Origin: Apostichopus japonicus
Taxonomy: Eukaryota; Echinodermata; Holothuroidea; Aspidochirotida; Stichopodidae
Assembly (NCBI RefSeq): GCF_037975245.1
Contig: NC_092569.1
Location: forward strand, 6,442,501 to 6,506,500
Reading direction: 5' to 3'
DNA: 64,000 nt
Shown here: positions 37,801-49,903 of the stretch, one piece after another
How the letters are laid out: each line of letters opens with the position of its first letter
Numbering within the stretch: position 1 is the first letter of the stretch
The notes under the pieces: generated by a model
Told to the model about the DNA's origin: nothing
Seen by the model: the letters and a program-made list of their open reading frames with translations, nothing else
Database searches by the model: none
Position numbers and translations under genes: made by a program

Positions 37801-40800
37801 TTGTTTACCTTGTTTGGGAGACAAAAGTAAGTCAAAAACTGATATATTTAGTTTAGCAATTTCAAATGCAAATAAAAAAAAATCAAATTAATGATTTTTT
37901 TTTCCAGCGAACTGACTGTTTTATTTGGCATTGTTGATTGTTCATGGTCGGAAAGTTTCGCATTCCCCCCTAAATTTTCAACAAGAACAGAAACAAAGAG
38001 AAACAAATAGAAATACAATCATTTCATTGTTAAAGCAGAAACACGAGAGAAACAAACGGGAAAAAATCATCCATTGTTAAAGAAGAAAACAAATTGAAAC
38101 AAATAGAAAAAGAAAAAACAATCATTTCATTGTTGAAGAGACGAAATTAATTATCAAATTGGATTTTTTTCCTGCATTTTTCAATATTTCAGCTAAGTAA
38201 ACAATCCATGGTCCATTAATTTTAGTCGTGCTTGAAAATAAAACATTTGAAATTATGTTGAGGTCTAAAAGGGGGTTAAGGTTTACACACTATATTCATC
38301 TGGATCCACGCCTGACGTCACTGTGTTTCATTAATTTATTTATTTTTGTTTTTTCACAAAATTCACAACTTTCAACGAAATTATCAACATGGACATGACA
38401 AAGTTTATTAGTAAATGACAGCTATCACTGTGTTTGTTATTTCATGACAAGCTGGACGATTGTTAACAATGTTCGCATTTGTTGTCAATCTTATATCAGG
38501 TAAAGTAATGTAGTCGAATCCACCTTTCCGTTTATAATGATATTCCGACCATTGAATCAACACTCAGAAAGACGGACAACAATGTTTGGTTAAAGACGAA
38601 AGAAAGTTTACTCTGTAGAATTATGTTAGATCCATATTTGCTAAAAAGTTCATATTCCATAGTCTTATACGGCGTTTATATCATAACAAAATACTCTCGT
38701 AGTCGTCACGGTAGTGTGAGCTACCCAATGAAGAGGGCTAAATTGAAATACCGCCAGGTTCAATCTAAAGGTTTCCAATTTTCCTATCTCAGGTTTAACT
38801 GATGTATCAGTTGAACTGATTTTACATTAACATCGTTCTTCTTTCCTTTTTTTGTCTTACTTGAATATATAGTTAAGACAACCGAAGATACAACGGAGAT
38901 AAGTACTAGACTCACTAGCGAACAGCAAGGAACGCAAACCAGTAAGTCCGATTTGCATTTCAAATGTTATCATATATTTCGGAACATATCGCTCTCATAA
39001 ACGTCACGGTAGTGTGAGCTACCCTATGAAAAAGGCAAAATTCAATCAATATACCGTCAGGTCCAAGCTAAAGGTTTTCTTGTTTTCCACCTCAGGTTTA
39101 ACTGATATATGAGTACAAAAAAATGTTTTCATCAACATCATTTCTGCTCTTCTTTGTCTTACTTGAATGTAGTTAAGACAACCGAAGAAACAACGGAACT
39201 AAGTACTGGATCCACGACTGAACTGCAAAGCACGGAGTCCAGTAAGTCCGATATGCATATCAAATGTTACCATATATTTCTGAACAAAATGCTTTCACAG
39301 TCGTCACTGTGGTGTGAGCTACCCAATGAATAGGGCTTAATACCGCCAGGTCCAATCTAGAGGGTTTCCATGTTTTCCATCTCAGGTTTAACTGATAAGT
39401 ACAAAAAAATGTTTTCATCAACATCATTTCTTCTCTTCTTAACTTTGTCTCACTTGAATGTAGTTAAGACAACCAAAGAAACAACGGAACTAAGTACTAG
39501 ATCCACTACCGAACTGCAAAGCACGGAGTCAAGTAAGTCCGATATGCATATCAAATGTTACCATATATTTCTGAACAAAATGCTTTCATAGTCGTCACGG
39601 TAGTGTGAGCTATCATATATATATTTTCACGACTTATCGGTACATGCAAATTGAATAAAAAACAATCATGTATTATTGTGAAAATTCAATCATGGTAAAG
39701 TCTCGATTTAATCAACTCGCAGGTACATTTGTTCCTACGTGCCCTACGAACATGATCTACGGAACCTGTAGTTGCCAAGCAACATGTGAAGATCCCAACG
39801 GACAATCTGGTTGTAATAGTGACTGTTTGGGAAGTGAGGGCTGTGCCTGTCCAGCTGGTTTCTTAATGCAAGGGAGTGACTGCATCAGTGCGAGTGAATG
39901 CGGGTGTTTCGTAGCAGAGGCCAACTTGGTTATACCAGTGAGTATTTACAAGATCAAAATATCACGTGAATGTGCAAACGAATCAGAAATGAACTTAAGC
40001 TAACGGACTTTGCGATAACACAAAATGTAAGTATAAAGTCCATTGTTTAATAAATGCCATTATTATATTTTCTTCTATTCAATTCAAGAATGGAGAAACA
40101 TACGTTAACGATGACTGCACACAAAAGTGTTCTTGTAACAATAACCAACTGATCTGTGAAGATGACTACAGCTGTAGTACCAATGCTGTGTGTGATCTGA
40201 AGAATGGAGTACGAAAGTGTTCTTGTAATGAAGGATATGAAGGTGACGGTGAAACTTGTGTATGTTTGTACACAGACTGTAAGGATGTTTACGACGCTGG
40301 TCATACAAAAGATGGCGTTTACACAGTCCTTCCAACTGAATGGCCCGGTCCAGCGTTCAGTGTCTACTGTAAAATGGATAATGGTGGAGGATGGACTGTA
40401 AGTTATTACAGCATAAATCAACTTTGTGTGACAGTGTAGTATAAAGTGTATTTTCAAACAGTTGTATTGCCTGATAATCAAAAGTAAATTTTTACAACAG
40501 ATTTAAAACAAATGCTTCAAATAATGATAATTAAACAAACATGTATCCAAAGCCTATGAGTGGTATATTTCATAAGTTCCTAGGAGACTGTTTAGCATTT
40601 ATGTTACTCAGCGCCTTCCCTTAGAGGTCCATTTAGATCATTTCGCTGCCTTTCTCTTATTCAGGTTTTTCAACGTCGCATTGGTGGCAGTACTAGTTTT
40701 AATCAAAACTGGGCTGCGTATAAAGATGGTTTTGGTGATATCAATGCGGATTTCTGGCTTGGGAACGAGAAACTTTATTACTTGACAAAACAGAAAGATT

Positions 40801-41377
40801 ACTCGCTTCGCTTCGATGTTACTACTTCAAATGGAGACTCTAAATATGCTTTATATTCGGAGTTCCGAATAATGTCAGAGAGCGATAACTACAGACTCGA
40901 CATACCTGGCAGCCATAGCGGAACTACAGGTTTGTTAAGCCTTCTTCTAATTTCACCTTTTTAATATATTTCACTGTAAGCCACCACAAAAGACAAACAG
41001 ATCGATACTAGCCAAGTAACTGTGATATTTATTAAATGCCTTCAGTATTCTAAAGCGGTCGGCGATGTAATGAGACCAGGGCATATTCGTAAAACGATAG
41101 AAGAAGATAGCACATTTACATAATATGAAAAAAGGAAAATATAGGCCCTTTTATATCAGAATTTTTTTCGGTCATACGCTTTAGTTGTCGTGTTTTATTT
41201 GTATCTATCTATGTATATAGATATATATATATATATAGATACATATACATGTACATATATATATACATATACATATACATATATATATATATATCTATAT
41301 ACATATACATATATATATATATACATGTATATATATATATATATATTAATATATATATATATACATATATATATATT

Positions 41378-41448
<71 letters not shown>

Positions 41449-41918
41449 ATATTTATATATATTGTGAAATATAGGTAACCTATAAGTGATCTTCATACTT
41501 GCATTGTAAACAAGTAAAAATATTCCGCGATGTACTGGGTTTTTTTTCAAGTTAATTATATGGAGTCCTCGTCGACGAACCGTCCTAATTGTCTCTTCCT
41601 TTGGCAGGTACACGTTTTCTCGAAAAAAACAAGGGCAAAGATTTCAGCACGTATGATCGAGACAATGATGAATGTAATAAATACCACTGCGCGTCCAAAC
41701 ACGGAGGCGGTTGGTGGCATTCGAATTATTGGTGCAATATTTGCGATACTGGTGGTACTCATTGTGACCAGTTCTACTCAGCAGTAAGCTGTTACACCGT
41801 TTGTACCAGTGAAAACCTTAATGGTAAATACAACGGGGGCCAGGGACAGAACATCTTCTCTAACCACGATTCCTACTGCGATATAACGTTCACCGAGATG
41901 AAAATTCGGCCGACTTAA
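34786..41918 (+). CDS. FREP-3: complete fibrinogen-related protein (stalk-TIL-EGF-FBG), 481 aa
   Basis: Exons 34786-34855, 37758-37826, 38873-38941, 39173-39241, 39464-39532, 39723-39937, 40089-40397, 40665-40929, 41608-41918 total 1446 nt in one open frame. Residues about 1-23 are a signal peptide ([20 protein letters not shown], then QA-G); 24-46 a four-Cys segment; 47-115 three 23-residue Thr/Ser-rich stalk repeats; 116-187 TIL; 188-215 TILa-like; about 216-244 EGF-like; 249-481 FBG with [22 protein letters not shown] (calcium-loop-like) and EMKIRPT. It is likely a secreted pattern-recognition lectin or clotting/agglutination factor; ligand unknown. All introns are GT-AG. The start is fixed by exon 1 matching FREP-2 in length, phase and promoter spacing. 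Confidence 0.88.
35415..36125. repeat. Tandem duplication in FREP-3 intron 1
   Basis: A segment of about 230 bp starting 'acgtgtaatc(t/c)agat.ataat' and including 'atttctttcatcgtcatc' occurs near 35415 and again near 35895, roughly 480 bp apart, with moderate divergence. An open frame at 35588-36007 spans it and looks non-coding. Confidence 0.6.
36130..37186. other. FREP-3 intron 1, rest
   Basis: AT-rich, with a TA tract near 36680-36720. No gene recognised. Confidence 0.5.
37187..37560. mobile_element. TTAA-flanked MITE (copy 1), in FREP-3 intron 1
   Basis: Flanked by TTAA (37187-37190 and 37557-37560). Imperfect inverted ends: AGGCATTGCAGACTCGCC on the left and, as reverse complement, AGGGTGTGAAGACTCACGC on the right. 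No coding capacity; the full sequence recurs at 57422-57792. It ends 197 bp before exon 2. Confidence 0.7.
37758..37826 (+). CDS. FREP-3 exon 2, four-cysteine module
   Basis: 69-bp phase 1-1 exon after a ttcgcag acceptor: [20 protein letters not shown], ending A|gtaagt. Compared with FREP-2 it has an extra codon and one Cys in place of Ser. Confidence 0.8.
37980..38160. repeat. Degenerate ~60-bp tandem repeat in FREP-3 intron 2
   Basis: Three loose copies built on 'gaaacaaatagaaa...caatcatttcattgttaaag'. Confidence 0.6.
38873..38941 (+). CDS. FREP-3 stalk exon 1
   Basis: 69-bp phase 1-1 exon with acceptor atatatag and donor gtaagtcc; diverged Thr/Ser/Glu-rich repeat. Confidence 0.8.
39173..39241 (+). 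CDS. FREP-3 stalk exon 2
   Basis: 69-bp phase 1-1 exon with acceptor gaatgtag and donor gtaagtcc. Confidence 0.85.
39464..39532 (+). CDS. FREP-3 stalk exon 3
   Basis: 69-bp phase 1-1 exon; its last base A joins GT of the TIL exon to make a Ser codon. Confidence 0.85.
39723..39937 (+). CDS. FREP-3 TIL exon
   Basis: 215 bp, phase 1 to 0; identical by eye to 10423-10637 of FREP-1. It has the full TIL cysteine set and ends VIP. Confidence 0.88.
40089..40397 (+). CDS. FREP-3 TILa / EGF-like / FBG-start exon
   Basis: 309 bp, phase 0-0. [53 protein letters not shown]. The Trp in EWPGP is the codon mutated to a stop in FREP-2. Confidence 0.88.
40665..40929 (+). CDS. FREP-3 middle FBG exon
   Basis: 265 bp, phase 0 to 1: [53 protein letters not shown]. 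Confidence 0.88.
41205..41463. repeat. TA/TACA microsatellite in last FREP-3 intron
   Basis: Over 250 bp of alternating TA with CA and TTA interruptions. Open frames of repeated Tyr-Ile are artefacts. Confidence 0.9.
41608..41918 (+). CDS. FREP-3 terminal FBG exon
   Basis: 311 bp with TAA at 41916-41918. [46 protein letters not shown]. It differs from FREP-1 at about 20 codons, concentrated around the acidic loop and the cysteine-rich segment. Confidence 0.88.
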
Positions 41919-42133
41919 ACGTAATGACTTCAAACGTAACTGAATATTTAGTCCAACGAGTCAGATTAACTGTTTGAACCAAACCATTAACAAATAGAGA
42001 GAGGCTAATCGTTGAATTGAAGCAGCTTTGTTCATTGTGGTTCATTCAGCTTTCAAAACTGATCATTAATTATACTAAAACTAACATCAATGGATTCATG
42101 AGCTCGATTATTATGTCAAAATTCAATTTCGAA

Positions 42134-42139
42134 AATAAA
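42134..42139 (+). promoter_or_regulatory. Possible poly(A) signal AATAAA of FREP-3
   Basis: AATAAA 216 bp after the stop, collinear with the FREP-1 signal. Confidence 0.45.
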
Positions 42140-43256
42140 ACTGCAAAAAAATACATTCTGAAACTTTCTGATATTCTCTGTATGTGACAATCGCGTTTCT
42201 GCGCGTCAGGCGATTTCAAATAGGCTATTATCATGTATGCAATTAAACTTTAGCATTCGTGGAAACGTGGTGATATAAGCTTGAAGCTGCTGAATTTCTT
42301 TACCATCATTATTTTCCTGATTTGAGTTTCCTTGATCCTCAATCAATAACTCAATCAGAAAACATTTATATAGCCCCAATATCAACAGCAGTTGCACGAA
42401 GGCGCTAAAAGACATTAAAATGTAGTTAACGTCTCTTTTCCTGGGAATATGAGAGGTGTCATCGATGATATCGTGCACGTCATCAGATCACGAGATGAAC
42501 ACTGGATGAGAACCCGTCTGTGGTCAAATCTCGGGGGACTACACATAACAGCTTGCGGGTTTGATGACGAGCGCGTTATTGCATGTGAATTAACTAAGCA
42601 CCTAAGTACTTATTATCCAAATATTTCTTAAATGTACTTCAAAATATATTGAAAAGTAAGGAAACTGAACTTTACTCATCAAACATATCTAACTTCCATG
42701 AAACAATAACTGCTAGATAAACCATCAAAGTGTTAATTTGATAATTGGTATCACGTGGTTTCCTGTAATTCGATACTAATTCCTTATGTTTATAGGAGTG
42801 TGGAAATGACGGAATAGAGTATTATGATCACCACTGCGTGTCAAAAAGTTGTGAGACTGTAGCGTCGTTTATTATAATAGTAATTGATCTTTTATTGATT
42901 TCAACAGAAATGCCCTTTTTTCTTGTAAATGAAATGTAATATTATATCTATATTTGTGTTATCCTGTGGAAATCATTAGAGTTTAAATTAAATTGGCAAT
43001 CATTGTTTAATTGTGTTGCTTTTGTTTGACGTTGTTACTTAACAAGGAGAAAGGGTGGTTCAGTTGCGTAACGCCAGGATGCTGAGGGGATGGATGGGAG
43101 AAGGGCAACCGGGGCCCCAGAGGCTTTGACCCTTGATCCTGAAGCAAACCATAATACGCTTCACACTGCGTTCAAAAGTAACAGTTTGCCATCATCAAAA
43201 AATGTGGAAACCGAATAATTTGCTCAAGAGGGAAGGTCATTCTGACGATCATTACG
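42140..43256. other. FREP-3 3' flank, no gene seen
   Basis: Collinear with 12668-13832; open frames are not kept between copies. Confidence 0.55.
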
Positions 43257-44235
43257 TCAGTACATCTGGCTCTGTCAGTATATATGGTCCTACAAGTGTA
43301 TATGGTTGGTCATATATCTGGCCCTGTCAGTATATCTTGGTCCTGTCAGTATATCTGGCCCTGTCAGTACATGCAGCAAAACCAGTATATCTGACCTTGT
43401 CAGTATATCTGACCCTTTTAGTACATGCGGCACAGCACGTTTATCTGGCCTTGTCAGTATAACCGGCCCTGTCAGTATATCTGGCCGTGTCAGTATGCTT
43501 GCCCCTTTCAGTACATGCGGCACATCCAGATTATCTAGCCTGGTCAGTACATGCGGCACAGCTAGTTCATCTGGCCCTGTCAGTATATGGCATTGTCAGT
43601 ATATTTGGCCCTGTCAGTATATATCTGGCCCTGTCAATACATGCGGCACATCAAGTATATCTGGCCCTGTCAGTACAAGCAACATAGTCAGTATATCTGG
43701 CTCTGGCAGTATATCTGGCCCTGACAGTACATGCGGCACATCCAGTTAATCTGGCCCTGGCAGTATATCTGCCTTGTCAGTATATCTAGGCCTGTCAGTA
43801 TAACTGGCCCTGACAGTACATGCGACAGAGCCAGTATATCTGGCCCTGGCAGTATATCTGGCCTTGTCAGTATAGTTGGCCATGTTAGTATAGTTGGCCT
43901 TGTCAATATATCTGGCGTTGTCATTATATCTGGCCCTGTCAGTATATCTGGCCCTGACATTAAATGTGTCATCGCCAGTATATCTGGCCCTGTCAGTACA
44001 TGCGGCACAGCAAGAATATCTGGCCTTGTCAGTTCATGCGACAGAGCCAGTATATCTGGCCCTGGTAGTATATCTGGCCCTGTCAGTACATCTGGCCCTG
44101 GCAGTATATCTGGCCTTGTCAGTATATCTGGCTCTGTCAGTATATTTGGCCCTGTTAGTATATCTGGCCATGTCAGTATATCTGGCCCTGACATTAAATA
44201 TGTCACAGCCAGTATATCTGGCCTGTCAGTTCATG
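43257..44235. repeat. 18-bp satellite downstream of FREP-3
   Basis: Degenerate CAGTATATCTGGCCCTGT array with 'agtacatgcggcacag' variants. It is about 180 bp shorter than the copy after FREP-1; the copies differ by unit gains and losses. Confidence 0.9.
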
Positions 44236-45275
44236 TGACATCGGTCACTTTTCATAGAAATGAACTTCTAATATTCGATGATATGAATCTTGAGATGTCT
44301 AAGCCCTAACCAAATAGAGCCACGACACTACTCTTTTTCCAAATGTGTGTGTGTGTGTGGAGGGGGGGGGGGGGCATTTGATAGTATGTCCTCTACCCAT
44401 CGAAATGGATTGATGCCCATGCATTAAACGAAGGTAAAAGGTAAACAGAATCACAAATCCATCTAAAAAACCAGAGTTTGCATGTTTACTACATTAATTA
44501 ATGTAAAACGCCACATGTCACGTGGTCAATAGAGTACAACGGGTCAAAACTTACTATGAGAACTTTTAAAATGAATATGACGAAAGCAACATTGAAGTGG
44601 AAAGATTTTTATATTTTTTGAGAAAGTACGCAGGTATCGAAATTTATGTAACCTATGAAGTCCATATTAAAGGACGTGATCGTTTGTGGTAATGGTGTCC
44701 CATAAGATGTGTGTATAATATCTAACGGCCATAAATTAGCACTTCTTTAAACTCGAAATGAGCCACCACCACCCCCCCCACCCCGCCACCCCTCTGCTTC
44801 CTCCTCCTGCTATGTTTTCTAGCGTTAAATATGAAAAGATAAATTATGGTATTGAAATACTTAGATACTATGTTGATATTGTCACCGTGGGGACCGCAGT
44901 TGTTGGCAATGTACAAATCTCCTTTAAAGAAGAGAAGTCCGTAGAGATGAATGGCAAGGGTTGCTTTTAAAGTATTACCTTGACGCTGATTAAGATATAA
45001 AATCGTTATGCTGTTACACTGTCACTGAAATGCCTTTATATTTACACCCAATCAGCAACTCGAACGGTGTGGCATAATATTGTTAAGAATGGTTAAGTGT
45101 ATAAAAAAGCCCGATGTTATGACGAAATTCTTCCATTTTAGTTCTTAACATCATTTTTCATTTTATTATGCTAAACCAAAACATTATGACGCATATGCTA
45201 TTCAACTCAAACATGAATCTCTAATTCTAAGCAATGGATTCATTTGTAAACATAAGGGTCGGAAATCTTATGTTC
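44236..45275. other. Duplicated spacer, nothing recognised
   Basis: Collinear with 14996-16025; poly-G near 44361 and poly-C near 44772. Confidence 0.55.
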
Positions 45276-45817
45276 CTATTGTTACGTTGGAATGCGAGAG
45301 GTCTCGATAATAGTTTCCGTAAGGAACACAGACAAATTGACGAGTCTAGAGAATTTGAATGAGAACGTAAACTACATTGAACAATGGAGTCTGAACCAAC
45401 AACAACAAATGGTAATTACAAATATATAGAAAATTACTCACAAACTTAAAGGTCAAGTGACACGTAACAGATTTCCTTCAAACTTACACAAATTGAAAAG
45501 CAATATATCAAAACCCTATATTCCAAATTTGGAGTTCCACAATTGTTCCTTTGCTGTTTTAATTAAGTTAATAACCAAGCTAATTCCGTAAGATAATGAC
45601 GTCACGGGGGAACCGCCAATGTTACCAAAACTAGATATGCCTAATATGCTAATCGAGATCAAAGCCGTAAACAATACGTCACGAACAGTTAACAAAATAT
45701 CAGATGAGAATGGGTACACAACAGTACAAGAAAGTTTCGTGTTCGTCAAACACTGTATACAGCGATATCTTAGTACCAGTGCACTCAGCCAGCCTATAAC
45801 TGCCTATAAGTAAAGAT

Positions 45818-46036
45818 TGGCTTGGACCTTCGAGCGAATCTTATGTTTGCAGTGCGCCCTTCACCAGTTAAAGTTTCGATTCCTATCGCCTATCCGCGCA
45901 ACTTGGACCTGGAACACCAACAGCTCGCCGTCTACAAGACAATGCTGTTCCTTCTCTATTTGGAGAAAGTATCTTCAAATCTCGAGGAGATATAGAAACA
46001 AGTAGACCAGTAGTTGCGAAGCTGGATCGGAAAAGA
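45818..46036 (+). pseudogene. Decayed THAP zinc-finger domain exon
   Basis: The frame reads WLGPSSESYVCSAPFTS, then TAA, then SFDSYRLSAQLGPGTPTARR, then LQDNAVPSLF, ending with a GTAAGT donor at 46037. THAP domains carry W, a C..C2H zinc site with CSxHF, and a terminal AVPxxF box. Here the box is intact but the zinc His is Pro (CSAPF) and a stop sits where an acidic residue is usual. The N-terminal Cys pair was not found. In a transposon this would be the DNA-binding part of the transposase; it is dead as read. Confidence 0.65.
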
Positions 46037-49000
46037 GTAAGTGTATTTTCTGGCCTAGGCCTACTACAACAAGGATTAACTTGGTGTTATTACTAAATTA
46101 CAGTAGGCTAATTCTTATTAATTCGTACAGTTAGTTAGGCCCTAAATTAGGTACGGCGACGATAAAGTTAGGCGTAGGCTAGGGCTATATTAACTTTTAT
46201 CTGTGGTACATCATGAAAAATCCAGAATAACAAGCATAAGATGTTTGCATGTCATTTTGCCCAATATTATAATGTGCTCCCACCTATCTATATACTCAGA
46301 GTCATAGCTCATATGTTTCACAGTAAATTACATCCTTACATTTTGCCATTTTTGTTGGTAGGGCTGCAATTTTTGTTACAAGAGAAAACGCTTGTGACAG
46401 GTACTTTCAAACATATCAAACTGCTTCTTAAATGAACTTTCATAACTTCCTTGTTATTTTTTTTTCTCCCAATTTTCAATACTTAGATTAATCTAGAAGC
46501 TGTTCCCCAACCAACTGCAGTGAAAATAAAGGCAGGATTCTGCAGAATGTACATCTCCATCTAAAGGTAGCATGATCTTGTAGACATGTGCTTGATATTA
46601 CCGAAAAACAGTTGGGAAATGGGGGAGGGGAGGGTGGTGACAGGCATTAAAGATTTAAGTAGTCAGTTTTGAACGGGATACAAGGAATCCACCAGTAAAA
46701 CATCGAGGCAATTATATGGGGGGCAAGCTACCAGACAAAAAGGAGGCAGCAGTATTACGGCAGAAAGGTCCCCATAAATAGGCTTTAATAGAGTGATGGA
46801 TGGGGAGGGGGTGGGGGGGGGGAGAAAATGTGGTAGAGAAGTGTAAGCTAGGGTAATACAAGGAAGAATGGAAAACTTTCATACATCTAGAGTATTCTAT
46901 AGCAGAAGTGAGTACAGGGGCCAAAATTTTAGAAACAGGACTCGTTGAAAGCAAAATAGCAATTAAAACTGCACATCGGGCAGGCTGACTAGGGGATAAT
47001 ATACATTGTATTTTATCCATCATATCCACCTGCCTGACGAGAGTGGTTGAGGAGGCTATACCTGATGGCTTCACAGGAAAATATAAAGGCTACATCTATA
47101 GTTACTGAGAGAAGGGAGATTACATTGTAGTTATACTATATGAAACCAAGCTGAAGTCAATTGCAATGCTCATGGTGTGAGTGGCCCATATTTTTGCAGC
47201 CACATAAAGCAGAAGGATATGCTCTCCTTCAGAAAAGATAAGTGAACCATCTAGGCAGCTGACCCCTGTCCAAGAGCATCCCACTGTATGTGAGTGGTAT
47301 AATAAGCGTTTATTCTAATTTTCACTGAATGTAATACATGTAGAAGTCCAGTGTTCACTGGTCCCCCTACCACCATTGAAGTTGCTGACTGGACCAACAG
47401 AGACAAGAACACCATCAAAGCAACCAGGGCCATCTCACAGTGGCGATGATAGTCCGTCTGCTGCTGTGGCATCCACATCGGGATACATCGAAAAACCGCC
47501 AGGTAGTCCGGACTACACTCCATCAGTTAACTCATCTGAACATGACAAAGATGACGCTTCAAGGTAATTTTCAAGATTGATAGTAGATAAGTCTGGAAAA
47601 TCAATTGGTGCTATAACTTTCTGGAAAGAGGATCAATATTAATTTTGACACCAACACTGTGGGGCAGTCTGGAATGTGTGGTGAGGCCATCAGTCTTTAC
47701 TTCAGTTAGCATATACATACTGTATCTGGTAGAGTTGTCACAGCTGTATGTGAACAAGAAATAAAGGCACAAAACAAGTAGTTGGATTTAACAGAGTATA
47801 TTATATCTTCACTTGGCTGGATATCTGCTACTGAATACAAATGGTGAAAGTTGCATCTTATACACTCTTTTACCATGGATTACAAGGGGATGGGACAGGA
47901 TGTTACTTTGTCCACATGTTTACTTTACTATATAAACAGTGGTTAAGCTACTGAGACAATGACCACACATCCTGCCTGCAAACCTGACCCATGTATCCAC
48001 ACCAATTGAGGTGTACTCAGCTGTCGCCTTAGTTGGGCATCCAAAGACTTGACTGACTGTGCCATGCCTATTGACCGAAATGGAGTGATTGGAATGCCTC
48101 TATCTAAATGGTATGTTTTTATGAACTATTATTATATTATTCTTCATATCTTTACTATTCTACAGATTATGTATGTGAAATTCTTGACTGCTTGCCACAA
48201 CTTCTGCAGAATTGTAACTCCGGGAGAGGAGTGTCCTGTTCCTGTCAGAAAAGAGCCCCCACCACTTGCAAGCTCCTATGTTCATCCGAACAATGAGGAT
48301 GCCATAAACCAACACCGAAGCAGATTTCAAAAGCTTTGCTGAGGTACTGTAGTTGATGGCCTCCCAATTTCTAATTTTATTTCATTGTAGTGGGGAGCAA
48401 TCGACTCTGTGAATCGTCTGTTCACATGATGTTTTGGCACAGCTGCAGAGCAGTGTTAATTAACAGGTCGCTACCAGCCTTTAGGGAAGTTGCTAAAGTT
48501 TTACATTAAAGTTTTACTTACATCTGGTTTCCGTTGTAACTAACTAAATGATAACATTATATTTAAAAATAAGTTCCAATGACAAGTATTCCTCTCTAGA
48601 GAGCTTAGACTTCATAAATATAAATTTCATGCTGACTTACTATTTGTATGCAACTTTGGTGTTTCATACATGTTGCCAATTTTTTGTTTTTCTCGAAAAG
48701 AATTGACAGAAATTTGCTGTTTGTTCCCCGCATGGGGTAAAATGTGATTTTTTTTATCCCATTTATGATCAAGTAACCTTGATATTCCATGGATTAATGA
48801 ACAATTTCAGATTGATTCTCATTACACTTTTATTAAAATGAAAGCCTAAGCTCTCCAGATCCCATTGACATAGTGGTTTAGGGTACTTTATTCAAACTAT
48901 TCTTCTATTTTAACCTAGTATATTTGAGATTTCAATCATCCAGATTTTGTTGGCAGGCTACTAGAAGTGACAGCTTTGCTTACAAGAGAGAATACATACA

Positions 49001-49903
49001 AAAAATTAACTTGAGTTTTTATTATTTATTACTGTTATGTACTTCGCAAACTTGAAAATGTAAAATTTCATCCAAGATTGTAGTTAATACCATGAACCAG
49101 AAAAATGTAAGCTGGAATTCCAAAATGTTCACCATTCAGCCACAAAACAGACAGGACTGAACCCTGTTTCTATAAAACTTTGCAGAAATGATACTATGAC
49201 TTGGCATAAACAGTCCACATTCTCACAGTCTTGATAATTTAAATCCTTCATACTGTTCAGATGGTAAAGCTTCTCTAATCCTCCTTACTGCATAGGATGG
49301 GAGAACAACACAAATCTCCTTCCCTAAAAATTGCTAGCGCATCCGTGGAAGTTGTCTGTATGCTGTGTGTCTATATTTCCTGTATAATAATCATATGAAA
49401 ACCAGCTATAAAAGATGAAGACACACAAAAGCTTGGTAGCCATCTGTGGACGTCAATTTAAAATAAATTTCTATATGATTTCCAGAATTTGCTTGGCCCC
49501 TAAATCTGCCTCCCCTAAAGTAAGCCTAGCTATGCCATTTATACAAACTGATCGTTGTATCTCGGGGACTAAAATTTGTAAATGGATCGTGCACAAGCAT
49601 GGTGGACATTTTTTGTGTGGCACTTGGTTCCATGGCTCAGTGTTAATGACTACTATGTCAGTCATCATGATAAGGGTTAACCTCAAGGGCATTACACCAG
49701 TTTTTGGACAAAATGACCTCATCAGAAGCAGGTTTTGAACATGGTGCACAAATTTTCTTGATCAAATCAATATCTTAATGTTATTCCTTTCACAACGAAA
49801 CAAACTAAACTATGAATACACCCTCTGTATTGTTACATCTTTCAACAGCAGGTCAGAGCAATGAATAAAGGTATACAACAAAAATAATGTATTCTATACT
49901 TAC
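46037..49903. other. Rest of TTAA element interior
   Basis: Apart from the acidic exon at 47376-47563, a possible + exon lies at 48167-48300, in one frame DYVCEILDCLPQLLQNCNSG, after a ttctacag acceptor; a minus-strand frame at 49471-49749 has no recognised domain. Poly-G at 46807-46822. No transposase catalytic core identified. Confidence 0.4.
47376..47563 (+). other. Possible exon inside the TTAA element (acidic, Ser/Pro-rich)
   Basis: Open for 62 codons up to a GTAATT donor at 47564: MKLLTGPTETRTPSKQPGPS, then an acidic Ser-rich tail ending DKDDASR. It could be a linker exon of the transposase. No domain, weak evidence. Confidence 0.3.

Larger units (their letters stand above)
38690..39610 (+). 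repeat. FREP-3 stalk-exon array, three units
   Basis: Exons 38873-38941, 39173-39241 and 39464-39532, each 69 bp, phase 1-1, with flanking intron of the same type as the FREP-1 units. The first is most diverged ([20 protein letters not shown]), the second reads [20 protein letters not shown], and the third nearly equals the FREP-1 unit. The gradient suggests that the array grows or homogenises at its 3' end. Confidence 0.85.

Noticed and set aside
43133-44309. Open frames up to 192 codons in the second satellite
   Set aside because: Same repeat artefact as in the first copy; no domain, no conserved start or stop.
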